The position numbers and the translations under genes are program-made. The notes beneath the pieces were generated by a model that was not told the origin of the DNA, searched no databases, and saw nothing but the letters and a program-made list of their open reading frames with translations. From Nocardia africana NBRC 100379 (GTDB lineage Bacteria > Actinomycetota > Actinomycetes > Mycobacteriales > Mycobacteriaceae), in NCBI RefSeq assembly GCF_001612635.1, contig NZ_BDAV01000007.1, positions 372,001 to 436,000 on the forward strand: a stretch of DNA of 64,000 nt, read 5' to 3'. Shown piece by piece: positions 58,037 through 64,000 of the stretch. Position 1 is the first letter of the stretch, and every line of letters starts with the position of its first letter.

Positions 58037-58573
58037 ATGGACGGCAGCCGCAACGCACTGCTCCACGGTCCCCTGTTCTCCCGGCGGAATCCGCTGGATC
58101 GGAGCAACGCCGCCAGCCGGATCAGCGCCTACGTCTACGGCAACATCCTCATTCTCGCCGCGCTGATCCCGGTGACCACCACCGAGGAGCACGTCGGAAT
58201 CCTGGTGGTCATCGGCACCGCGCTGTCGACCTTCGTCGCGCACGCCTTCGCCGAGGGCGTCGGCCAGGCCGTACGGGAGAACCGGGCGCTCACGCCACGG
58301 CAGCGGTGGGAGGATCTGCGCGATTCGGTGCCGATCCTCAGCTCCGCGGTGCTGCCGTCGATCATCCTGGCGTGTGCCGCCGTCGACTGGCTCGCACCCC
58401 GCACCGCGCAGATCGTCGCCGAGGTGGCGATGCTCGTCCGCATCGGCGGCATCGTGTTCGTCATCGAACGGCTCAAAGGCGCCAGACCCGGCCGCTCGAC
58501 CATTTTCACGGCACTCCTACTGACCGCCGTCGCCACGACCGTGGTCGTCGTCAAGGTCGTCCTCACGCACTGA
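58037..58573 (+). CDS. Polytopic membrane protein of unknown function
   Basis: A 178-aa protein with four or five membrane helices: about residues 30-48, 52-72, 100-120, 128-145 and 155-177. The polar loop RENRALTPRQRWEDLRDSVPIL lies between helices 2 and 3. No family is recognised, although short actinobacterial proteins with this layout are common. ATG 58037 follows a GGGAG site. It converges with the GAPDH gene 10 nt away. Confidence 0.75.
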   Translation: MDGSRNALLHGPLFSRRNPLDRSNAASRISAYVYGNILILAALIPVTTTEEHVGILVVIGTALSTFVAHAFAEGVGQAVRENRALTPRQRWEDLRDSVPILSSAVLPSIILACAAVDWLAPRTAQIVAEVAMLVRIGGIVFVIERLKGARPGRSTIFTALLLTAVATTVVVVKVVLTH

Positions 58574-58583
58574 TCGGGCTCGG

Positions 58584-60074
58584 CTACCCCGCCTCGACCG
58601 CGGCGAGTGCGCGCACATCGGCGGCATCCTGCGAGCGGTCCGCGAACCGCGGGTAGGTGGGGTACTCGATTCCCGAGATGTACTGCACCGTCCGGACCAC
58701 CTGGGACGAATAACCGAATTCGTTGTCGTACCAGCAGTACAGGATCGCGGTGTCGCCCTCGACGATGGTGGCGTTGGCATCGATGATCGAGGCCGCGCGT
58801 GAGCCGATGAAATCGCTGGACACCACATCGGACGCGGCGATGTAGTCGAGATTGCGGCTCAGCGGGCCGGCGAGCGACACCTGCCGCAGGTACTCGAGCA
58901 CCTCGGACTTCGTCGTCTCCCGCTCGAGCTGCAGGTTCAGGATGGCGACGGACACGTCCGGGGTGGGGACGCGAATCGAGTTACCGGTGATCTTCGCCTT
59001 GAAGTCGGGCATCGCCTTGGCGACCGCGGAGGCGGCGCCGGTCTCGGTCAGCACCAGATTGAACGGCGCGGAGCGGCCGCGGCGGTCCGCCTTGTGATAA
59101 TTGTCCAGCAGGTTCTGATCGTTGGTGAACGAGTGCACGGTTTCCACGTGGCCGCGGGTGATTCCGAATTCGTCGTCCATGGCCTTGAGCGGCGGCACGA
59201 TCGCATTGGTGGTGCAGGAGGCGCACGAGAAGATGCGCTGCGTCAGATCCAGATCGCGGTGGTTGACGCCGTGCACGATATTCGGGACGTCGCCCTTACC
59301 GGGCGCGGTGAGAACCACCTTCGCGATGCCGGGTCGCAGATGTTGCGACAGCCCCTCGCGATCGCGCCATTTGCCGGTGTTGTCGATCAGGATCGCGTCG
59401 TCGATGCCATATTCGGTGTAGTCGATCGTCGTGGGATCGTCGCTGTAGATGAATTTGATGACGTTGCCGTTGGCGATGATGGTGTCGTTGTCGGCGTCGA
59501 CCTTGATGGTGCCGTTGAAGTGCCCGTGCACCGAATCGCGGCGCAGCAGCGACGCGCGCTTGGCCAGGTCACCGTCGCCGCCGCGACGAACCACTACCGC
59601 ACGCAGATTCAGCCCGTTGCCCGAGCCGGTCTTCTCGATCAGCAGGCGTGTGACCAGCCGGCCGATCCGGCCGAAGCCGTACAGCACGACATCGCGCGGA
59701 CCCGGCGACTGTGCCTTGTTGCCGCCGATCACCTCGGCCAGGACCACCTCGGTGAACTCACGAACCGACAACCCGCGGTCGTCGGCGCGATAGGCCACGA
59801 CCAGCTGACCGAGATCGATCTTGCACGGGCCGAGATCCAGTTCGTCCAGGACACGCAGGAACGGCAGCGTCTCGTCCACCGACAGCTCTTCGCCCTCGAT
59901 CTGGCGCGCGAACCGGTGTGTCCGCAGAATGCTGATCACCGACCGGTTCACCAGCGACCGGCTGTGCAGCAGAACCGTCACGCCCTTCGCCCGGTACAAC
60001 GTGCCGATGATGGGGATCATCGCCTCGGCGGCGGCTTCCTGGGCGTTCCAGCGGTCCAGTTGTTCGGTAGTCAA
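58584..60074 (-). CDS. Long-form glyceraldehyde-3-phosphate dehydrogenase
   Basis: A 496-aa GAPDH with an N-terminal extension of about 125 residues before the Rossmann start (VVLYGFGRIGRLVTRLL). The catalytic Cys is in SCASCTTN and the catalytic His lies in the VHSFTNDQNLLDNYH region. The extension (AMIPIIGTLYRAKGVTVLLHSRSL) is typical of the long actinobacterial GapB-type enzymes, which probably act in gluconeogenesis and may use NADP. TTG 60074 has GAGGACC 8 nt upstream and is the only start fitting this N-terminus. The gene is single. Confidence 0.88.
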   Translation of the reverse strand: MTTEQLDRWNAQEAAAEAMIPIIGTLYRAKGVTVLLHSRSLVNRSVISILRTHRFARQIEGEELSVDETLPFLRVLDELDLGPCKIDLGQLVVAYRADDRGLSVREFTEVVLAEVIGGNKAQSPGPRDVVLYGFGRIGRLVTRLLIEKTGSGNGLNLRAVVVRRGGDGDLAKRASLLRRDSVHGHFNGTIKVDADNDTIIANGNVIKFIYSDDPTTIDYTEYGIDDAILIDNTGKWRDREGLSQHLRPGIAKVVLTAPGKGDVPNIVHGVNHRDLDLTQRIFSCASCTTNAIVPPLKAMDDEFGITRGHVETVHSFTNDQNLLDNYHKADRRGRSAPFNLVLTETGAASAVAKAMPDFKAKITGNSIRVPTPDVSVAILNLQLERETTKSEVLEYLRQVSLAGPLSRNLDYIAASDVVSSDFIGSRAASIIDANATIVEGDTAILYCWYDNEFGYSSQVVRTVQYISGIEYPTYPRFADRSQDAADVRALAAVEAG

Positions 60075-60209
60075 CGCAGGTCCTCGGTTTCCTCGACGGG
60101 TACGCCACGTCGATGCTAATGAGGGCCTGGATATCACCGACGGCGGATCCCCGGCGGTGAGGTTGTCGAGTGACGGCGCCCACACCGCCCTCGCGGCGTC
60201 GTACCGCCG

Positions 60210-60695
60210 TCACTCCCGCCGCAGCCGCGGTGGATGGCGGCGGCGGATCTGCAACAGGTCGGTGGCGCAACGGCACACCGGGTGCAGTGCGTCGGCGAGT
60301 TCTTCGGTGAGCACGTTCGCGGCAGGGGTGTAGACGCTCAGCACTCCGACCACCGCGCCGTCGTCGTCGGACAGCGGCTGGCACTGCACCGCCTGCACCC
60401 CCCACAACCGCAGTTCCGCCCCACACCCCGGCCAGCGCGCGCTGCCGGCGAGATCGGTGATCACGATCGGCACGCCGGTCGCCGCGACCTCGCGAGCAGG
60501 GCTGTCGGGGTGGAGCAGCTGAGCCTCCTCGACCATGCGCGCGCGGTGCGTGGTCGCCGCGACGATCTCGAGTACCGTTCCACCGTGCGCGGTCACTCCG
60601 GCCATCGGTGAACCGGGCAGGGCACGCAACAGCGCGGCGACCCCGGCCGCCGAAACAGGCGGCGCAGCAGTGGTACCGGGTGGGTCACTGTGCAT
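60210..60695 (-). CDS. GAF-domain protein
   Basis: A 161-aa protein that is essentially a single GAF domain (about residues 20-150): VAATTHRARMVEEAQLLHPDSPAREVAATG, PIVITDLAGSARWPG and GVLSVYTPAANVLTEELADALHP. No output domain is attached, so it may work in trans with an ANTAR or kinase protein. The start ATG 60695 is used; the longer frame to 60725 is less likely. It is in the same direction as GAPDH but 135 nt upstream of it. Confidence 0.82.
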   Translation of the reverse strand: MHSDPPGTTAAPPVSAAGVAALLRALPGSPMAGVTAHGGTVLEIVAATTHRARMVEEAQLLHPDSPAREVAATGVPIVITDLAGSARWPGCGAELRLWGVQAVQCQPLSDDDGAVVGVLSVYTPAANVLTEELADALHPVCRCATDLLQIRRRHPPRLRRE

Positions 60696-60996
60696 AACGG
60701 ACCTCGATCCGACGCGACGAGTCAACTTTCACAGGCGGCATACCGAACCCGGCAAAGCAGGGCCGGGACGGGACGACCAGTCTTCGAGTGCCCCGCCGCC
60801 CTCCGCGGCAAACCTCGTTCCGGCGGGCTCGCCGGTGCGCTGGACGAATCCTCATCCGGTACAAGCGGTTTGCGTCATTGCGCCGGCATGCCAGGTTCTC
60901 GTTTCGCGGCGCGTCGCCGGGGTACCCCTCAACAATCCGCACTCGGAACGAACCTCGCCACCCGGCCGGAACACATCACTACAGGAGGTGTGCTGT
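60696..60996. other. 301-bp divergent intergenic region
   Basis: Between the GAF gene (minus) and the 82-aa gene (plus). It contains a SigF/SigB-like promoter for the plus-strand gene, listed separately. Plus-strand frames across it have no ribosome site and no conserved sequence. Confidence 0.55.
60901..60925 (+). promoter_or_regulatory. SigF/SigB-type promoter
   Basis: GTTT (60901-60904), 15-nt spacer, GGGTAC (60920-60925), one mismatch to GTTT-N15-GGGTAT. It lies about 70 nt before the ATG at 60997 of the 82-aa gene. Confidence 0.55.
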
Positions 60997-61245
60997 ATGG
61001 ACGATCTCCAGCGCAGAGTGCTGACCGCGTTGACATCCGCGCGGCGTGGGCTGAAGACCGCGGACGCACGCCTGCTGGAGCGTCGAATCGTGGGTCTGCG
61101 GGCAGAGGTCGACGCCGCCGGCTATCCCCGTCCTCAGCATCTTCGCCTGAAAGCGTCGTGCGCGGAGGCGCTGGCGGCGGCCCGGTGGACGTTGGGCCGA
61201 CCGAACCCGCCGACCTTCCGGCCGGCGATGCAGGCGGCCTCCTAG
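60997..61245 (+). CDS. Unknown 82-aa basic protein
   Basis: A small Arg/Ala-rich, predominantly helical protein (QRRVLTALTSARRGLKTADA, LLERRIVGLRAEVDAAGYPRP, ALAAARWTLGRPNPPT). No family recognised, no membrane segment. A perfect GGAGG at 60984-60988 and a SigF-like promoter at 60901-60925 support it as a real stress-related gene. Net charge is strongly positive, compatible with nucleic acid or ribosome binding. Confidence 0.65.
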   Translation: MDDLQRRVLTALTSARRGLKTADARLLERRIVGLRAEVDAAGYPRPQHLRLKASCAEALAAARWTLGRPNPPTFRPAMQAAS

Positions 61246-61312
61246 CCGAGCCGTCCAGCCGACACGCGCCCTGATCCGATTGCGGCACCGGGACTTCGAG
61301 CCGGACGTCCGC

Positions 61313-61810
61313 TCAGTCCCTCCCCTCCGCGATCGAGGTGAGATAGATCGACGCGATCTCCTCCAGGCCCCGCTGATCGACCGGACCGAATCGGTCGAGG
61401 TCGGGACTGTCCAGATCGAAGACGCCGAGCAGGGTGTCGTCGCGAATCAGCGGCACCACCAGTTCGGATCTGCTCAGCGGATCGCAGGCGATATGGTCGG
61501 GCACCGCGTGCACGTCGGCGACCCGTTGCGTCCGGCGGGTCCGCGCCGCCGCACCGCACACGCCGCGATCCAGCCCGATCCGCACACAGGCCGGGCGGCC
61601 CTGGAACGGGCCGACCACCAGTTCGGTCCCGTCGTAGAAATAGAATCCCACCCAGTTCAGGCCGGGAAGACCGTGATAGACGAGCGCGGACAGATTGGCG
61701 GCGTTGGCGATCCGGTCGTGTTCCCCCGCCACGAGGGCGCAGGCCGATGCGGCGAGTTCTCGGTAGCGCTCTTCGTCGGTGTGGTCGTCGCGGACCTCGG
61801 CGGCGCTCAT
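61313..61810 (-). CDS. msrC: Free methionine-(R)-sulfoxide reductase
   Basis: A 165-aa GAF-fold fRMsr. The three redox cysteines of the family are visible in the order RPACVRIG, RGVCGAAA and HIACDPLSR, with the surrounding VGPFQGRPAC and SELVVPLI blocks conserved. It reduces free methionine-R-sulfoxide using thioredoxin. ATG 61810 is preferred because the sequence before it is not conserved. The downstream-of-start residues DDHTDEERYRELAASACALVAGE match the family N-terminal helix. Monocistronic, divergent from the isomerase gene. Confidence 0.9.
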   Translation of the reverse strand: MSAAEVRDDHTDEERYRELAASACALVAGEHDRIANAANLSALVYHGLPGLNWVGFYFYDGTELVVGPFQGRPACVRIGLDRGVCGAAARTRRTQRVADVHAVPDHIACDPLSRSELVVPLIRDDTLLGVFDLDSPDLDRFGPVDQRGLEEIASIYLTSIAEGRD

Positions 61811-61931
61811 GCCGCACCCGCGCATAGGCGATGATTCATGCGTCTTCCTCTCCTTATCGTCGTGGCTTCGCCCGTCCCGGCAGGCGGGATCGGCCGGCGG
61901 CACGGCGCCGGATCCGTGTTTTGGTTGGTCC

Positions 61932-62303
61932 ATGGCTTCAGCGGAACGAATTCGAGCAGCGGTGCACCGGTACCTCGAGGCGGTGGGCTCGGGCTCGGCC
62001 GCCGATGTGGCGGCATGTTACAGCGAGGACGCCACCGTGGAGGATCCGTTCGGCTCGCCACCGCACGTCGGCCGGGCCGCGATCGAAAAGTTCTACGGCG
62101 CATTGGATTCCGCGCATATGCGAACCGAGCTGCTCGACCTGCGGATCGCGGGCGGCGCGGCGGCGTTCCGCTTCCGGGTGGTGACCGAAACCGGCTCCCG
62201 CACAACGACGATCGAGCCGATCGACGTGATGACCTTCGACGAGGACGCGCGCATCACCGGTATGCGCGCGTTCTGGTCGCCGGAGGACGTGCGCGTCGAC
62301 TGA
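61932..62303 (+). CDS. Steroid delta-isomerase (SnoaL/NTF2 fold)
   Basis: A 123-aa ketosteroid isomerase. The three key residues fall at their classical places: Tyr14 (VHRYLEA), Asp38 (ATVEDPFGSPP) and Asp98 (IEPIDVM). The whole sequence aligns with bacterial delta5-3-ketosteroid isomerase, including the end MRAFWS. It would move the steroid double bond from delta-5 to delta-4 during sterol degradation. No other sterol genes are next to it except the convergent F420-type oxidoreductase. ATG 61932 is chosen from family length. Confidence 0.88.
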   Translation: MASAERIRAAVHRYLEAVGSGSAADVAACYSEDATVEDPFGSPPHVGRAAIEKFYGALDSAHMRTELLDLRIAGGAAAFRFRVVTETGSRTTTIEPIDVMTFDEDARITGMRAFWSPEDVRVD

Positions 62304-62313
62304 GTGCGGCGTT

Positions 62314-63306
62314 TCATCGCAGCTCGGGAATCACCGCACGCTCGAACAACTCCACACCGGACAGGTCGTAGGCCGATTCGGGGAAGTTGTGGATCGCGTA
62401 CGACAAGCCGAGATCGCGGACCCGGGACAGGTTGTCGATGATCTGTTCCGGCGTGCCGACCGCGGGCGAATCGGCGTACAGCTTGGTGACCCAATCCTGC
62501 GCGGCGTCCGCCCCGAGCGCGGGAGCCAGCCGGGAGGCGAGCGCGTCCAGCCGGTCGCGCACCTCGGCCTCGGTGGCGCCGATCACGGTGTTGAAGTTGG
62601 AACTGCGGGTGATGGCGTCGAAATCGGTTCCGACGGAGGCGCAATGCCCGCGCAGCAGCTCGGATTTGTGGGTGAAGGTCTCGGGATCGCCCGCGAAGTT
62701 GGTGTACTGCGCGTACTTCGCGGCGATGCGCAGCGTGACCTTCTCACCCCCACCCGCGACCCAGATCGGAATGCCGCCCTGCTGGAGCGGCAAGGGATAC
62801 ACCCGGGCGCCGTCGACCTGGTAGTACCTGCCGTCGAGGGTGGCGGTGCCGGTGGTCCATGCCTGACGGAAGATCTGCACGCCCTCGTCCAGGCGGCCCA
62901 AACGCTCACCCGCGGAAGGGAATCCGTAGCCGTAGGCGCGCCACTCGTGCTCGTACCAGCCGCCGCCGATACCCATCTCGACCCGTCCGCCCGATATCAG
63001 ATCCACGGTCGCGGCCACCTTGGCGAGGTAAGCCGGGTTCCGGTAGCTGATCGCCGTGCACATCTGGCCCAGCCGGATGCGCGTCGTGGTGGCGGCGAAC
63101 GCCGACATGAGCGTCCATGCCTCGTGTGTCGCTTCCTCGGTGGGAACCGGCACGGTGTGGAAGTGGTCGTAGACCCACAGCGATTCCCAGACTTCGGTGG
63201 CGTCGGCACGCTGCGCCAGGTCCCGCATCACACCCCACTGCGCCCCCGGTTCGATGCCGACCAGGTCCAGTCGCCAGCCCTGGGGAATGAAGATGCCGAA
63301 ACGCAC
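62314..63306 (-). CDS. LLM-class F420-dependent oxidoreductase
   Basis: A 330-aa luciferase-like protein of the F420-binding type (TIGR03560-like). The start RFGIFIPQGWRLDL, the strand SLWVYDHFHTVP and the segment RIRLGQMCTAISYRNPAYLAK are typical, as is GRVEMGIGGGWYEHEWRAYG. Substrate unknown; F420 is the expected cofactor. GTG 63306 has GAGGAGG 8 nt upstream. It converges with the steroid isomerase gene (10-nt gap). Confidence 0.88.
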   Translation of the reverse strand: MRFGIFIPQGWRLDLVGIEPGAQWGVMRDLAQRADATEVWESLWVYDHFHTVPVPTEEATHEAWTLMSAFAATTTRIRLGQMCTAISYRNPAYLAKVAATVDLISGGRVEMGIGGGWYEHEWRAYGYGFPSAGERLGRLDEGVQIFRQAWTTGTATLDGRYYQVDGARVYPLPLQQGGIPIWVAGGGEKVTLRIAAKYAQYTNFAGDPETFTHKSELLRGHCASVGTDFDAITRSSNFNTVIGATEAEVRDRLDALASRLAPALGADAAQDWVTKLYADSPAVGTPEQIIDNLSRVRDLGLSYAIHNFPESAYDLSGVELFERAVIPELR

Positions 63307-63455
63307 GCCGCGCCTCCTCGTCGAGAGAACAGATCCGGCGGTCACTTTTCCCATCGATGCGCCCGCGGGCAAGAGTTCGGCGCTCGGCGCGCCGAACCTT
63401 CGACGCAAAGACCCGGCGAAGCCGGAATCGGTTCACCGGGTCTGTGGGGCTTCGG

Positions 63456-63539
63456 TCAGAGCAAGTTGATCAGGCCGATGAGGATGTTTCCGAGACCCGA
63501 GGCCAAAGCTCCGACAACCGCGATGATTCCGTTGATCAC
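63456..63539 (-). CDS. 27-aa hydrophobic peptide
   Basis: A minute gene of 28 codons starting at GTG 63539, overlapping the hydrolase stop as GTGA, with AAAGGAAC a few nt upstream. The peptide is nearly all Ile, Leu, Gly, Ala and Val with three Asn and no charged side chain (INGIIAVVGALASGLGNILI, then GLINLL), so it forms one membrane helix or an amphipathic peptide. It could be a membrane-active peptide, a small porin-like subunit or a regulator of the hydrolase. No family recognised. Too short for normal annotation. Confidence 0.5.
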   Translation of the reverse strand: MINGIIAVVGALASGLGNILIGLINLL

Positions 63540-64000
63540 AGCGTTCCTTTCTCCGAGCGTTCGTTGGCAAACCAGGAAGTATTCGGTGTCGAGGTGCGTG
63601 TCGGATTGGTCCGGTCGCGCGCTACGCGCGTGAGCCATTCGGCCAGCAGGGCACGCAGCAGTTCCGGTTGTTCGTGCGGGAGTGCGTGTCCGGCGTCGTC
63701 GACCACGGCGAGCGTGGCGTGCGGACAGCGCGCGAACAGGTCGGTCGCCGCCGCGTAACCGACCGTCGAATCCAGCCGTCCGGCCACGATCGTGGTCGGC
63801 CCCGGATAGGGCGGTGCGTCGTCCGCGCTCAGCTGCCACCGTTCACCGATGCGTCGTGCCGCGGCCGGGTCGACCAGCGCGGCAGCCGGGGCGACGAAAC
63901 GCTCGTAGCGGTCGAGCATGTCGGGGGTCTGGACGACGAAGTAGCCGCGGAAATCCTCGTCGCCGAGATCGCCCGGTCCGGCCACGAGGCGAGGTGCGGG
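63536..64000 (-). CDS. Alpha/beta hydrolase, 5' end beyond the window
   Basis: The last 154 residues of an alpha/beta hydrolase; the frame is open to the window edge, so the N-terminal part with the nucleophile elbow is missing from view. The acid Asp is in VAGRLDSTVGY and the catalytic His in DDAGHALPHEQPEL. The helical cap region (FRGYFVVQTPDMLDRYERF) resembles carbon-carbon bond hydrolases and esterases of actinobacteria. Its TGA overlaps the GTG of the 27-aa peptide gene. Specific substrate not readable. Confidence 0.82.
   Translation of the reverse strand, partial: PAPRLVAGPGDLGDEDFRGYFVVQTPDMLDRYERFVAPAAALVDPAAARRIGERWQLSADDAPPYPGPTTIVAGRLDSTVGYAAATDLFARCPHATLAVVDDAGHALPHEQPELLRALLAEWLTRVARDRTNPTRTSTPNTSWFANERSEKGTL

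Overview
High-GC actinobacterial chromosome, most likely from a mycolic-acid genus such as Nocardia. This is inferred from gene content: a Pks/PapA/MmpL lipid locus, an LppP/LprE-type lipoprotein, an acyl-ACP desaturase, a mycothiol-dependent maleylpyruvate isomerase, several luciferase-like flavin/F420 enzymes, frequent GTG/TTG starts and many ATGA/GTGA gene overlaps. No rRNA, tRNA, insertion sequence, prophage or CRISPR array was seen.

Layout. 1-7.1 kb: remnant of an SGNH hydrolase, a luciferase-like oxidoreductase coupled to a DUF1684 protein, an NDH-2-like flavoprotein, a secretory lipase and an MFS exporter. 7.1-20.0 kb: the main biosynthetic locus. A four-gene minus-strand operon (2146-aa reducing type I PKS, PapA-like acyltransferase, unknown 233-aa protein, MFS exporter) lies divergent from an MmpL transporter across a 545-bp promoter region. 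This resembles mycobacterial loci for acylated trehalose lipids, but no fatty acyl-AMP ligase is seen. 20.1-28.0 kb: HAD phosphatase, AraC regulator, PAS-ANTAR protein, then a small membrane peptide behind a near-consensus SigF/SigB-type promoter, a degenerate ABC ATPase and a YhgE/Pip membrane protein, facing an MFS transporter with three C-terminal carboxypeptidase-regulatory-like beta domains.

28.1-38.1 kb: pseudokinase-like APH protein, thioesterase, a coupled trio (secreted GH65 enzyme, 96-aa unknown protein, MBL hydrolase), a desaturase, and a second MFS-beta-domain fusion with tandem hairpins behind it. 37.7-45.1 kb: a resolvase-like small protein, a secreted protein, a double-MerR regulator divergent from an erythromycin esterase-like gene, and a complete 3-hydroxybenzoate to gentisate to fumarate plus pyruvate operon behind a striking palindromic operator. 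45.2-49.7 kb: a LuxR-type response regulator, a histidine kinase, a degenerate kinase-like membrane protein, a stand-alone LuxR HTH protein, a lipoprotein and a truncated GNAT.

49.8-57.3 kb: a probable catabolic unit. A TetR gene with palindromic sites separates aldehyde dehydrogenase and two AhpD/CMD-like genes (minus) from a luciferase-like monooxygenase, a zinc alcohol dehydrogenase and an acyl-CoA synthetase (plus). 57.3-64 kb: two small membrane proteins, a long-form GAPDH, a GAF protein, an 82-aa protein with a SigF-like promoter, free methionine-R-sulfoxide reductase, a ketosteroid isomerase with intact catalytic residues, an F420-type oxidoreductase, and a hydrolase (running off the window) coupled to a 27-codon hydrophobic peptide.
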